Assembly (NCBI RefSeq): GCF_963931295.1
Contig: NZ_OZ007001.1
Coordinates: forward strand, 496,001-560,000
Length of the DNA stretch: 64,000 nt
Direction: 5' to 3'
Origin: an uncultured Mailhella sp.
GTDB lineage: Bacteria > Desulfobacterota > Desulfovibrionia > Desulfovibrionales > Desulfovibrionaceae
Part shown: positions 17,850 to 27,238 of the stretch, piece by piece
Position numbering within the stretch: the first letter of the stretch is position 1
Layout: each line of letters starts with the position of its first letter
Made by a program: the position numbers and the translations under genes
Notes under the pieces: generated by a model
The model's database searches: none
Told to the model about the DNA's origin: nothing
Seen by the model: only the letters and a program-made list of their open reading frames with translations

Positions 17850-20540
17850 CTAGAAGGCCTGACCCATCGAGAACTCAAACCGGCCGCTGTGGCGTCTGGT
17901 GCCGTCCGCGTTCTCGGAAAGCGGATAGCCGTAGGCAAAGCGCAGATCGCCCATCGGCGAACGCCAGCGCACTTCCAGACCCGCAGACGAATACACCTTG
18001 TCGAACACGCTCGAAGTCTGCGCGCTGTCCGTGTTGAAGCCGATGTCGTAGAACGGCACGAAGGCCAGGCCCAGATCCGGCTTCACCACCCAGATGTATT
18101 CAAAGTTCGCGTAGCCCATGCGGTCGGAACCGATGGTTTCACCCGTTCTCGGATCCCGCGGCGAGATGTCGTCGTAGGAGTAGCCGCGGATGCTGCGGAT
18201 GCCGCCTATCCAGAAGCGCTCGAACACGGGGATGGTCTTGTCGCCGTCGGCCTTGTACACCGCGCCCACGCGGCCGCGCACGTGCAGAATGTTGGTGTCG
18301 TTCAGACCGTAGTAGAAGCCCGCCTCAAGAATCGGCTTGAAGAAGCTGTCGTCGCTGCCGGTCCAGGGGCCGCCGTACTGCATGTTCAGAGACACGCGCG
18401 TGCCTTCCGTGGGGAACGTCGAACGGTTGGTGGTGTCGCGCGAAACGCCCATGGACACCGTGCTCGCCCAGTGCTTGCCGCGGTACGCCTGAATGATCTG
18501 CGAAGCGTTGTCCGACATGTGATACAGGTTGTAACGCTCGAACTTGTAGCCGAAATGCACGTTCGTGTATTCGCCGATGGGATGGAACAGGCCGAGACGC
18601 ACACCCGTGGAACGCTTGTAGAAGTACGACCATTCCTCGTCGATGGTGTACGGGCTGATGGAGAAGCCCCAGTAGGTGTCGAACACGCGCGGGTTCACGA
18701 AGGACGCTTCAAGGTAGCGCTCGCTCGCAGACGTGTACGCCGACAGTCCCAGCGTGTAGCCGCGTCCGAACAGGTTATTCTCCGTGATGGACGCCATCAC
18801 GCCGAACTTGTCGTAGGTGGAGTAGCCGAAACCCACGCTCACCACGCCGGTTTCGGTTTCCTTCACGCCCATTTTCAAATCCACTTCGCCGGGCGTGCCC
18901 GTGGGCACCACCGTGGGATTCACTTCACTGAAATACCTGGTCTTTTCAAGGCGCTGCGCAGAACGACGCATCTTTGCGCCGCTGAACTGCTGTCCGTCGG
19001 CCAGACGCATTTCACGCAGGATGACGTTGTCGCGGGTGCGGTCGTTGCCTTCCACCTCCACGCGGCGGATGTACTGACGTTCCCCGGGCTTGACCGTGTA
19101 CACCACGTCCACCACGCCCGCTTCCGGACGCGGACGCGGATCCACATCGATGTTCGCAAAGGCGTAGCCGTAGTCGCTGTAAAAGTCCGTGAGCGCCTTC
19201 ACGTCGTTCTGAAGCACTTCCACGTCAAAATAGTCGCCCGCGGCCTGATGCTCGTCCATGGCGATCTGCTCGCGGATGCGGTCTTCCGTGTCGATGAGAT
19301 CGCCCTGAAGAATCACGTCGCCCACCTTGTAGTGCACGCCCTCGCGCACCCGGAAGATCACCCGGATGCCGTCGTCGTCGTACTGCACTTCGGGGGCCGC
19401 CACCTGACCGTCCACGTAGCCGTGCTTCATGAAATACGCTCGGATGGCCTGCGAGTCGCGTTCCAGCAGATCGTCCTTGAGCACGCCCGTGCCCGTGAAC
19501 CACGAAAGCAGACCGCGCTCCTTCAGAGAAAGGAAGTCCTTCACGTCGTCGGGAGAAATTTCCTTGAGGCCCTCGATGGCCACTTCCTTAATATAGAGCT
19601 TGCTGCCTTCGTTCACGTGCAGCACCAGCACCGCGGCCGCGCCGTCGGCGCGCGGCTGCACTTCGTAGGTCACCTGCGCCAGGTAAAAGCCCTGCTTGTG
19701 ATAAAGATCCGTCACCTTCTGCAGGTCTTCCGCAAGCACCTTCTCGTTGAGCACGGAGTCGGTGTGCGTGGACATCGCTTCGGTAATGTCGCCTATCTTC
19801 ACGGCTTCGGAACCTTCCACGCGCACCTCTTCAATGCGCGGCTTTTCCGCCACCGTGAACACCAGCACCGGGCCCGCGCCAGTGTTTTCCACGTCGGCGC
19901 TCACGTCGTTGAAGTAGCCCAGATCCCAGATGTTGCGCACGTCTTCGTCCACGCGGTCCTCATCCACAGGATCGCCCGTGCGGGAGCCTACGCGCACAAG
20001 CACTCTGTCCTTGTCGATGAACTTGAGGCCGCGCACCTGAATGTCCGCAATGCCGCCGCGCGACGCCTTGGCCGCCGTGCGAACGGGAGAGGCGGAATCC
20101 AGATCAATCACCATCTGGCCCACAAGGCTGTTCACCGCAGGCTGAAGCTCAAGAAGACTGGCGCCTTCCATGTGATACGCCCGCGAACCCGACGCCGAGG
20201 CCGGCACAAGCTGCATGTCGAGACTGAAATGTTCGCCGACCTGGCTCAGGCTGCCGTACACGGCGTAGCCCGCACGCGCCGAACGCGCGCGCTGCTTGGC
20301 GCTCGCCACCGTGGACGACGCGCTCTTGCCCGACGCCGACGTGGGTATGACCGCAATGCCGTGCGCCTCGAATCCCTGACGCACCAGCGAGGGCAGATCT
20401 CGGGCAAGCTGCGCCTGCGCCGACGGAGCATTGACGGCGAAAGGCAACACCAGCACACGGGTTTGGGCCGCGTCCGCAAGGCCCGCCCACACAAGAAGGC
20501 AGGCCACGGCACAGGCCAGACTAGAAAGAATCTTGCGCAT
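17850..20540 (-). CDS. bamA: BamA, outer-membrane beta-barrel assembly factor
   Basis: 896 residues, longer than the usual 770-810. A signal peptide (residues 1-25, ending AGLADA) is followed by an extra region of roughly 140 residues (RVLVLPFAVNAPSA), then POTRA domains to about residue 560 and an Omp85 barrel ending in phenylalanine (FSMGQAF). Barrel landmarks include GFGYSTYD and the RGY of IRSIRGYSYDD. BamA folds beta-barrel proteins, here likely including the two porins and the autotransporter in this window. Its ATG lies inside the end of lolD (20-base overlap), so it is translationally coupled to lipoprotein export. The N-terminal extension is unlike E. coli BamA. Confidence 0.95.
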   Translation of the reverse strand: MRKILSSLACAVACLLVWAGLADAAQTRVLVLPFAVNAPSAQAQLARDLPSLVRQGFEAHGIAVIPTSASGKSASSTVASAKQRARSARAGYAVYGSLSQVGEHFSLDMQLVPASASGSRAYHMEGASLLELQPAVNSLVGQMVIDLDSASPVRTAAKASRGGIADIQVRGLKFIDKDRVLVRVGSRTGDPVDEDRVDEDVRNIWDLGYFNDVSADVENTGAGPVLVFTVAEKPRIEEVRVEGSEAVKIGDITEAMSTHTDSVLNEKVLAEDLQKVTDLYHKQGFYLAQVTYEVQPRADGAAAVLVLHVNEGSKLYIKEVAIEGLKEISPDDVKDFLSLKERGLLSWFTGTGVLKDDLLERDSQAIRAYFMKHGYVDGQVAAPEVQYDDDGIRVIFRVREGVHYKVGDVILQGDLIDTEDRIREQIAMDEHQAAGDYFDVEVLQNDVKALTDFYSDYGYAFANIDVDPRPRPEAGVVDVVYTVKPGERQYIRRVEVEGNDRTRDNVILREMRLADGQQFSGAKMRRSAQRLEKTRYFSEVNPTVVPTGTPGEVDLKMGVKETETGVVSVGFGYSTYDKFGVMASITENNLFGRGYTLGLSAYTSASERYLEASFVNPRVFDTYWGFSISPYTIDEEWSYFYKRSTGVRLGLFHPIGEYTNVHFGYKFERYNLYHMSDNASQIIQAYRGKHWASTVSMGVSRDTTNRSTFPTEGTRVSLNMQYGGPWTGSDDSFFKPILEAGFYYGLNDTNILHVRGRVGAVYKADGDKTIPVFERFWIGGIRSIRGYSYDDISPRDPRTGETIGSDRMGYANFEYIWVVKPDLGLAFVPFYDIGFNTDSAQTSSVFDKVYSSAGLEVRWRSPMGDLRFAYGYPLSENADGTRRHSGRFEFSMGQAF

Positions 20541-21243
20541 AGAGCTCTCCCGATCTCAGTTCAAGGCTGCGGTCCATATTGTCCGCAAGTTCCCGGTTAT
20601 GCGTCACGATGACAAGGGTCATGCCCATGTCGCGATTGAGTTTTTTCAGCACGTCCGCCACGCGGGCGCCCGTTTTTTCATCCAGATTGCCGGTGGGCTC
20701 GTCGGCCAGCAGCACCTTGGGGCACAAAAGCGTGGCCCGCGCTATGGCCGCGCGCTGCCGCTCGCCGCCCGAAAGCGTGGTCACGTGATGGTTCAGCCGT
20801 TCGGCAAGCCCCACCCGCTCCAGCGCTTCGGCGGCGCGTTCCAGCGCCTCGCGCCGCGGCATGCCCGCTATGATGGCCTGCATGGCCACGTTTTCCACCG
20901 TGGTGAATTCCGGCAGAAGATGATGAAACTGAAAAACGAAGCCCAGTTCCCGATTGCGGAACTGCGCCGCTTCCTGCGGGGTGAGGGCCGAAAGATCGCG
21001 CCCCTCGAAAAGCACGCTGCCGCCGGTGGCGCGGTCGAGCGTGCCCAGAATGTGCAGCAGCGTGGACTTGCCCGAACCCGACGAGCCCACGATGGCCAGC
21101 GCCTCACCCGCCTTCACGTCGAAGCTCACGTCGCGCAGAATGGTCAGTTCGCCGGCCGGGCTCTCCACGGTTTTCTGCGCGTGGCGCACCTGGTAGAGAG
21201 GATGATCCGAAAAGTCGATGGGAGCGAGAACGTCGTTATTCAT
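20521..21243 (-). CDS. lolD: LolD, lipoprotein-releasing ABC ATPase
   Basis: 240 residues. Walker A is GSSGSGKST near residue 55, the Q-loop is FQFHHLL, the signature LSGGERQRAAIARA and Walker B VLLADEPTGNLDE, all typical of the LolD/MacB ATPase group. It powers extraction of outer-membrane lipoproteins from the inner membrane. It overlaps the permease gene by 8 bases upstream and bamA by 20 bases downstream, giving a tight lolC-lolD-bamA unit for envelope biogenesis. Confidence 0.93.
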   Translation of the reverse strand: MNNDVLAPIDFSDHPLYQVRHAQKTVESPAGELTILRDVSFDVKAGEALAIVGSSGSGKSTLLHILGTLDRATGGSVLFEGRDLSALTPQEAAQFRNRELGFVFQFHHLLPEFTTVENVAMQAIIAGMPRREALERAAEALERVGLAERLNHHVTTLSGGERQRAAIARATLLCPKVLLADEPTGNLDEKTGARVADVLKKLNRDMGMTLVIVTHNRELADNMDRSLELRSGELYAQDSF

Positions 21244-22480
21244 AGCGAAGGGCCTCGGCAGGCACGAGACGGGCCGCCTGCCTGGCGGGATAGATGGTGG
21301 CCACGAAACACAGCAGCATGGACACCGCTCCGATGACGAGAAGATCCACCGGGTCGATGATGACCGGCAGGGTGTCCATCATGTACACGCCGGGAGGCAG
21401 CTCGATGAACTGATACTTCTTGAGGAGCAGCGCCAGCACGATTCCTAGCACATAACCTATGGATGTGCCAACAGCCCCGATGATGGCTCCCTGAAACATG
21501 AAGATGCGCCGCACGCCCGCCGCCGTGGCTCCCATGGACATCAAGATGGCGATATCCTTGGTCTTTTCCATGACCAGCATGACCAGCGACGTGATGATGG
21601 AAAACGAGCCCACCAAAATGACCATGAGCAGCACGATGAACATGCCGAAGCGCTCAAGCTGAAGCGCCGCAAAAAGATTGGCGTTCATGTCGATCCAGTT
21701 GCGGGAATAGAAGGGAGGGCCGAGGCGTTCGGCCACGTCCCTGGCGATGTCGCGGGCGTCGTAGGGATTCTTCACGAAGGCTTCCACGCCGGAGACGTGC
21801 CCATCGGGATAGCCCATGAGATCCTGCGCCGCGCCCAGGGAAACATAGGCGAGGCGGCTGTCGAAATCCGACATGCCGGACTTGAACACGCCCACCACCC
21901 GGAACGAGCGCAGCTTGGGCACAAAGCCCGCCGTGGTGCGCTGCCCTGCCGGAGACATGAGGTTCACCCTGCTGCCCACGCGCAGATTGAAGCGCCGCGC
22001 CAGATCGTGACCCACGATCATGCCCGCGGGGCCGGACTCGCGCACGAGATCCTCGACGCTGCCGCTCTCCAGATGATGCAGAAGCGGCATGGACTCGCCC
22101 GCCGACACGGGATCAATGCCGCGCACCACAAGGCCGGTGGCTCCCTGCGGCGTGGAAAGCAGCACTTCGGCGTACAGAAACGGCGTGGCCGACACCACGC
22201 CCGGAGTCTCGCGTATGCGCTCGATCACCTCGCCTTCGCCCCTGGCCGCCTCGGGGCCGAAGGCTCCGGCCTGCGTGGCCATGACCATGACGTGCGGATT
22301 CGCGCCGAGAATCTTCTCGCGCATTTCCTCGGTAACGCCGTTGTACACGCTCATGACAATGACGAGCGCCGCCACGCCGATGGCCACGCCGAGCACCGAC
22401 ATGAACGAAATGATGGAAATGAACGTGCGCTTGCTGCGCGAAGTGAGATACCGCGAAGCAATGAACAGCGAATACGACAT
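21236..22480 (-). CDS. lolC: LolC/LolE-type lipoprotein-releasing permease
   Basis: 414 residues from the ATG at 22480 (AAAGGGGAA upstream; an ATG 15 bases earlier lacks a good site). MacB/FtsX topology: an N-terminal helix after SRYLTSRSKRTFISIISFMS, a long periplasmic domain, then three helices in the last third. A single permease gene is present, so it probably forms a homodimer with two LolD subunits, as in bacteria with one LolC/E-like protein. It lies 55 bases downstream of lysS. Confidence 0.9.
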   Translation of the reverse strand: MSYSLFIASRYLTSRSKRTFISIISFMSVLGVAIGVAALVIVMSVYNGVTEEMREKILGANPHVMVMATQAGAFGPEAARGEGEVIERIRETPGVVSATPFLYAEVLLSTPQGATGLVVRGIDPVSAGESMPLLHHLESGSVEDLVRESGPAGMIVGHDLARRFNLRVGSRVNLMSPAGQRTTAGFVPKLRSFRVVGVFKSGMSDFDSRLAYVSLGAAQDLMGYPDGHVSGVEAFVKNPYDARDIARDVAERLGPPFYSRNWIDMNANLFAALQLERFGMFIVLLMVILVGSFSIITSLVMLVMEKTKDIAILMSMGATAAGVRRIFMFQGAIIGAVGTSIGYVLGIVLALLLKKYQFIELPPGVYMMDTLPVIIDPVDLLVIGAVSMLLCFVATIYPARQAARLVPAEALRYE

Positions 22481-22499
22481 AGATTCCCCTTTCATGGAA

Positions 22500-22520
22500 G
22501 CCCCGGCGAATCGCCGGGGC
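22500..22520 (-). promoter_or_regulatory. Perfect hairpin between lysS and lolC
   Basis: GCCCCGGCGA pairs perfectly with TCGCCGGGGC (10-base stem, 1-base loop). No U-run follows, so it is more likely an mRNA processing or stability element, or a weak attenuator, than a full terminator. Confidence 0.55.
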
Positions 22521-22535
22521 GTTGTTCCCGAAAGA

Positions 22536-24116
22536 CTACACCTCGGGGCGCAGCAGCGGGAAGAGCAGCACCTCGCGGATGGTGGATTCGTCGGTAAGCA
22601 GCATGGTCAGACGGTCGATGCCCACGCCTTCGCCCGCGGTGGGCGGCATGCCGTATTCGAGCGCGCGCAGATAGTCGTTGTCGAGCGGGCAGGCTTCGTC
22701 GTCGCCCGCGGCCTTGGCTTCCACCTGCGCCTCGAAGCGCAGACGCTGATCCACGGGATCGTTGAGCTCGGAGAAGGCGTTGCCGTATTCGCAGCCGCAG
22801 ATGAAGATCTCAAAGCGGTCGGTGATGTCGGGGTTCTTGTCGTTGCGGCGGGCCAGCGGCGAAATTTCCGCAGGATAGGCATAAATGAAGGTGGGCTGAA
22901 CGAGCTTCTCTTCCACGTCAAGGTCGAAAAGACGCGACTGCAGCTTGCCTATTCCCTCGCTTTCCATGAACTTTTCACCGCGCGAGGTGAGATAGGCGCG
23001 CACGGCTTCCATGTCGTTGTAGAACTCGGGCCTGTGACCGCCCACCTTTTCGAGCGCCTCGTGATAGGTCATGCGCGCCCAGCGGCCGGGAGTGAGATCC
23101 ACTTCCTTTCCCTGATAGGTGATCACCGGGCTGCCGCACACCTTCGTGGCGATGTGCGCAAACAGCTCTTCGGTGAGGTCCATGAGATCCTCGAACGTGG
23201 CGTAGGACCAGTAGAACTCGCAGGTGGTGAACTCGGGATTGTGACGGGTGTCGATGCCTTCGTTGCGGAAGCAGCGGTTGATTTCAAACACGCGTTCCAG
23301 GCCGCCCACGATGAGGCGCTTGAGATAGAGCTCGGGCGCGATGCGCATATAAAGATCGATGTCGAGCGCGTTGTGATGCGTCACGAAGGGCTTGGCCGCC
23401 GCGCCGCCCGCCAGAGCGTGCAGCATGGGGGTTTCCACTTCCATGAAGCCGCGCTCTTCCATGAAGCGGCGGAACTCGCGCACGATGAGCGAACGCTTGC
23501 GGAATATCTCGCGCGTGCGGGGATTCATCACAAGGTCGACGTAGCGCTGACGATAACGGGATTCCACGTCGGTGAGGCCGCTGTGCTTGTCGGGCAGCGC
23601 GCGGAACGCCTTGCTGAGAAGCCGCACGCTCGTGCAGCGCAGGGTGAGTTCGCCGGTCTTGGTGCGGAAAAGATGACCGGTCACGCCCACGATGTCGCCC
23701 ACGTCGAGCTTCTTGAAGGCCGAAAACGCTTCGTCGCCGAGCACGCTCTTTTCGGCGTAGCACTGAATGCGGCCGCTGCGATCCATGACGTGGAAGAAGA
23801 TCACCTTGCCGAAGGAACGCGACGACATCATGCGTCCGGCAATGGCAAATTCCTCGTTCAGCGCCTCAAGCTCCTCGCCGCTCATGTCGGCGTAGGCCGC
23901 GCACACGTCTCCGGCGTTCTGCTTTCGCTTGAAATCGTTGGGATACAGCGGAATGCCCGCATCCAGAAGATCGCAGGCCTTGCCCACGCAGTTCTTTACA
24001 ACTTCGTTCAGTTCGCCGTGATCGGCGAAATTCTCCAGCATGGGCATGAAATAGGCCGCATGTTCCGACTTCGTGGCAAGCTTGATGGGCTTGCGGGCTT
24101 TCTTCTGTGCTTCCAA
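22536..24116 (-). CDS. lysS: Lysyl-tRNA synthetase, class II
   Basis: 526 residues starting at a TTG codon at 24116, with GGAG 6 bases upstream. Homology seems to begin here, and no better ATG precedes it. An OB-fold anticodon domain (GRMMSSRSFGKVIFFHVMDR) is followed by class II motif 1 (RSLIVREFRRFMEERGFMEVETP), motif 2 (FEINRCFRNEGIDTRHNPEF) and motif 3 (GVGIDRLTMLL). It charges tRNA-Lys; a tRNA-Lys(UUU) gene lies elsewhere in the window. It is slightly longer than typical LysS. It heads the lolC-lolD-bamA cluster. Confidence 0.96.
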   Translation of the reverse strand: MEAQKKARKPIKLATKSEHAAYFMPMLENFADHGELNEVVKNCVGKACDLLDAGIPLYPNDFKRKQNAGDVCAAYADMSGEELEALNEEFAIAGRMMSSRSFGKVIFFHVMDRSGRIQCYAEKSVLGDEAFSAFKKLDVGDIVGVTGHLFRTKTGELTLRCTSVRLLSKAFRALPDKHSGLTDVESRYRQRYVDLVMNPRTREIFRKRSLIVREFRRFMEERGFMEVETPMLHALAGGAAAKPFVTHHNALDIDLYMRIAPELYLKRLIVGGLERVFEINRCFRNEGIDTRHNPEFTTCEFYWSYATFEDLMDLTEELFAHIATKVCGSPVITYQGKEVDLTPGRWARMTYHEALEKVGGHRPEFYNDMEAVRAYLTSRGEKFMESEGIGKLQSRLFDLDVEEKLVQPTFIYAYPAEISPLARRNDKNPDITDRFEIFICGCEYGNAFSELNDPVDQRLRFEAQVEAKAAGDDEACPLDNDYLRALEYGMPPTAGEGVGIDRLTMLLTDESTIREVLLFPLLRPEV

Positions 24117-24755
24117 AAGACACTCCGTTATCTGGCAGGGGCTCTGCCCTCTTGCATGTATTCGGCAGCGCTCAGCCTCCTGAAAAGGCCGCAACGAAAG
24201 ACTCGCTTTCCGGCGCCGTAAAAATATGGGCGTAGGACAAATACGCCCGGTCGTCAAGTGCCGCGCTCCGCACCGGGCCGTGCGCCGAATTCCCCGCGGC
24301 AAGGGGGAAAAACGGAGAGAGGTTCCCCTGCCGCCGCGGGACTGCGCTGCGCCGCTGCCGACAACTCGCCGAGGCCGCCCCCGAGGCAGGCGTCTCCGCA
24401 GAGTTCTGCGCCCGAATGAAGGGAAGCTCCAAAGCTTTGCCTCTCCACTGCCGGGAGACTCTCCTATTCTCCACGGCGAGGGACGCGCGCCCCCCCACGC
24501 CACGGCCCGGAAGAGGCCCCGGACCGCGCCGAGGCACAGAAAGTCGCCCTTCCCGCGCGGGAAAAACGCGCGCCCGGCCTCAGCGCCGGGGGAGAAACAC
24601 GGAAGCCGATTGTTTTTCTCCGGGGCATGCGGGCGATGGGCAAGACAAAAAGTCGCGTTGCAACAAGCCGGAATAACGGAGCAATCCCCCCGCCTGCCGG
24701 GAAGACGCACAGGGTTTTTCTTGCCCATCGGGAGCGAGTGGCTTACAACAGGGGC
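24117..24755. other. Divergent spacer upstream of lysS and the glycosidase gene
   Basis: 639 bases, GC-rich, with no credible gene. Promoters for both flanking genes should lie here, but I cannot pick convincing -35/-10 pairs. Confidence 0.4.
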
Positions 24756-25625
24756 ATGGACACCCTGCGAACCATAGCCTTCGCTCTGCTTCTGCTCGTG
24801 TTTCCGGCCATGCTCGGCGCGGAAGAACCCGAGCCTGCCCTTACGCTCCCGGGCGACGCGATTATCTGGCTCAGTCCGGAAAAGGGGCTGGACATGGCAA
24901 GGCTGGCCTATGTGGAAGACAAGGGCGACGAATTTTCCCGCCGCATCGTGATTCGGGTGCTCCGCTTCGATACCGACGAATACGATTTCCGTCTGTTCAG
25001 TTCCCGATGGGAGGGGCAAAGCATTCCCACCATGCGCGAGTGGGCCGCCAGCAAGGCACTCACCGCAGCCATCAACGCCAGCATGTACCTCAAGGACGGG
25101 CAGACCTCCACCGGCTACATGCGCAGCGGCGAGCGCACCAACAACAGCCGCATCGTGAGCCGCTACGGCGCGTTCTTCGTGGCCGGCCCCAGAGAAAACG
25201 GACTTCCGCGCGCCGCCGTGCTCGACCGCAGCGTGGACGACTGGCAGAACCTGCTGCCCCGCTACGACATAGTGGTGCAGAACTTCCGCCTCATGGGCCC
25301 CGACTCGCAGCAGATATGGCCCGCCAAAGGCCCGGAACACGCCATTGCCGCCATTGCCGAAGACATGAACGGCCGCATTCTGTTCCTCCACTGCTCCGAT
25401 CCCGCCTCCGTACACGACTTCGTGGAAGCCCTCAAGGCTCACACCGATCTCAATCTCAACAGCGCCATGTACGTGGAAGGCGGCAGCGAAGCCTCCCTGC
25501 TCCTCAGTCTGCCCGAATCCTTCCAGCTCTGGAACGGCATGTCGCCCGCATCCTACATGTTTTCCTCCCGCGGAGACGCCATTCCCCTGCCCAACATCCT
25601 CGGCGTCATACGCCGCCAACATTAA
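24756..25625 (+). CDS. Secreted phosphodiester glycosidase family protein
   Basis: 289 residues from the ATG at 24756 (AGGGGC upstream). A signal peptide spans residues 1-22 (TIAFALLLLVFPAMLGA). The rest matches the NAGPA-like domain: AINASMYLKDG, then MRSGERTNNSR, a central LHCSDPASVHDFVEAL and the C-terminal YVEGGSEASLLL, which corresponds to the family's 'DGGGS' segment. Relatives hydrolyse phosphodiester-linked sugars such as GlcNAc-1-P caps or cell-wall polymers, so a periplasmic or extracellular role on glycans is likely. It is monocistronic. Confidence 0.82.
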   Translation: MDTLRTIAFALLLLVFPAMLGAEEPEPALTLPGDAIIWLSPEKGLDMARLAYVEDKGDEFSRRIVIRVLRFDTDEYDFRLFSSRWEGQSIPTMREWAASKALTAAINASMYLKDGQTSTGYMRSGERTNNSRIVSRYGAFFVAGPRENGLPRAAVLDRSVDDWQNLLPRYDIVVQNFRLMGPDSQQIWPAKGPEHAIAAIAEDMNGRILFLHCSDPASVHDFVEALKAHTDLNLNSAMYVEGGSEASLLLSLPESFQLWNGMSPASYMFSSRGDAIPLPNILGVIRRQH

Positions 25626-25917
25626 TAAAGGATCCCCCTCCCCGAACGCGCCGCCGCTCCCAGCCGCCCACCCCTCAAAGCGGCACGGACAACGGGCCCT
25701 CTTCCGCAGCGTTCCGCCGTGTTCTGTTCCGCCGCCATCCCCGGAATTCTCTCTCCGCTTCCCGACACGCTCCAGCGCTCAGCGCTCTCCCCGCGCCCGG
25801 CTCCGCAGCGTTCCGCCATTCTGCGCCCTCTTACGCTCTCAACGTTTCTCCTCACCCCGGACACCTTTTCCCCTCGTTCCTTCCGCCTATTTTCCCCCAT
25901 CTGGAAATCCTTCCTTA

Positions 25918-26168
25918 CTCACATCAGTTCCGACGGGGTCGGAACTGATGTCGGCCACCGCAGGCGGGGCCGACAGGACACGCCTGCACTGCGTCCGCAG
26001 ACCGAACGGCGTTTGCCAGAACTTTCCGCGTCCTGAGCTTACCCTGAGAAGCGCCTATCTTCGGCAACTCACCTTGCCTGCACACTCCCGCCCCGCCGAA
26101 CGGCAAAGCCTTCGGCGGAATCAGGGGGGCGCGGGGGGAATTATTTCCCCCGCATGCCTTTCCTGCCT
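25918..26168 (-). repeat. Structured modular intergenic repeat, copy 5
   Basis: Read on the minus strand it follows the lysR stop directly: AAAGGCAGGAAAGGC, palindrome (26132-26152), H1 (26093-26118, CCGCCGAA/TTCGGCGG), then R (25921-25951, a perfect 14-base stem ACATCAGTTCCGAC/GTCGGAACTGATGT). The Q module is missing. The rest of the gap, 25626-25917, is pyrimidine-rich and shows no gene. Confidence 0.75.
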
Positions 26169-27086
26169 TTACGCGTCGGGGCGGGGGGCGGGGAGGGAGG
26201 CGTCTTCGGTGAGCATGTCGCGGAGGCGGCGGGCGGCGAGGCTGAGGGTATGTCCTTCGTATTCGAGGAGGCTGATGCTGCGCGGGGGGATGTCTTCCGC
26301 GATGTTCAGCGCGAACACGTCGCCGCGGCGCAGCGCCTGTTCCGCGGCCTGTTCCGGAACGAAGCCGATGCCGAAGCCGTGGCTGACGAGGTCGAGCACG
26401 AGATCCGACGTTTCGGGCTCCATGGCCGGTTCAAAGTCCAGGCCGTGCTCCTTGCAGATTCCCGACAGGAACTCGAACGTCAGCGTGCCGCGCCTGTGAC
26501 AGATGAAGGGACGACGCATCACCTCTTCCAGCGGCACGGACCGATCCTTCAAATCGCTGAACGCCTCCGACGCCACAAACACGTCCCGAAACTCGCACAG
26601 CCGCGTTTCCTTCAACGAGCGGAACACCCCGCCCGAAATCGCCGCCACCGCAAAGTCGATGGCTCCGGACTTGAGTTCCTCCATCGCCTCAAACGACGTG
26701 CCTCCGTACATACGCAGCTTCACTCCCGGGTAGAGCGCGTGAAAACGTTCCAGCCGCGACAGCACCCAGCCCCGCAGCGCCGTCTCGCTCGCCCCTATGG
26801 CTATGCTCCCCGACTGCAAGCCCACCGCCTGCGCCAGTTCCTCGCGCCCCCGCCGGAACTGCTCGCAGCCCGCTTCCACATGCGCGTAAAAAATCCGCCC
26901 CTCGGGCGTGAGCTCCACCCCGCGCCGGTTGCGTATGAACAGCCGACACCCGAGTTCCCGCTCCAGCGCCGCCATCGAACGCGACACCGCAGGCTGACTC
27001 GTGAACAGCATCGCCGCCGCACGGCTGAAATTCCGACAGCGCGCCACCTGATAAAATATGCGGCAAAGTTCCCAGTTCAGTTCCAC
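26169..27086 (-). CDS. LysR-type transcriptional regulator
   Basis: 305 residues starting at GTG 27086 behind a GGGGGGAAA site. The N-terminal winged helix is clear (CRNFSRAAAMLFTSQPAVSRSM, then LERELGCRLFIRNRRGVELTPEG), with a substrate-binding domain from about residue 90. It is transcribed divergently from an EamA transporter across 152 bases, the classic layout for a LysR protein controlling its neighbour. That gap includes the palindromic-looking ATATGCCTACCATATC-like stretch near 27110-27127, a candidate operator. The inducer is unknown. Confidence 0.92.
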   Translation of the reverse strand: MELNWELCRIFYQVARCRNFSRAAAMLFTSQPAVSRSMAALERELGCRLFIRNRRGVELTPEGRIFYAHVEAGCEQFRRGREELAQAVGLQSGSIAIGASETALRGWVLSRLERFHALYPGVKLRMYGGTSFEAMEELKSGAIDFAVAAISGGVFRSLKETRLCEFRDVFVASEAFSDLKDRSVPLEEVMRRPFICHRRGTLTFEFLSGICKEHGLDFEPAMEPETSDLVLDLVSHGFGIGFVPEQAAEQALRRGDVFALNIAEDIPPRSISLLEYEGHTLSLAARRLRDMLTEDASLPAPRPDA

Positions 27087-27238
27087 ATTTCCCCCCTGTC
27101 ATGCGTTCTTGATATGCCTACCATATCAAATGAGTATTTTACCGTATCATTGCCCCCTGCTATAGGCAAGAAATGTCAGGAGCGCGGTACTGTTCACGCG
27201 CGCCCCGGGAACGGCCCTCCGGGCAGGAACCTCTTACC

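Noticed and set aside
17307..20612. 1101-codon plus-strand frame opposite bamA
   Set aside because: Antisense shadow: His/Arg/Ala-rich and without domains, while bamA is clear on the other strand.
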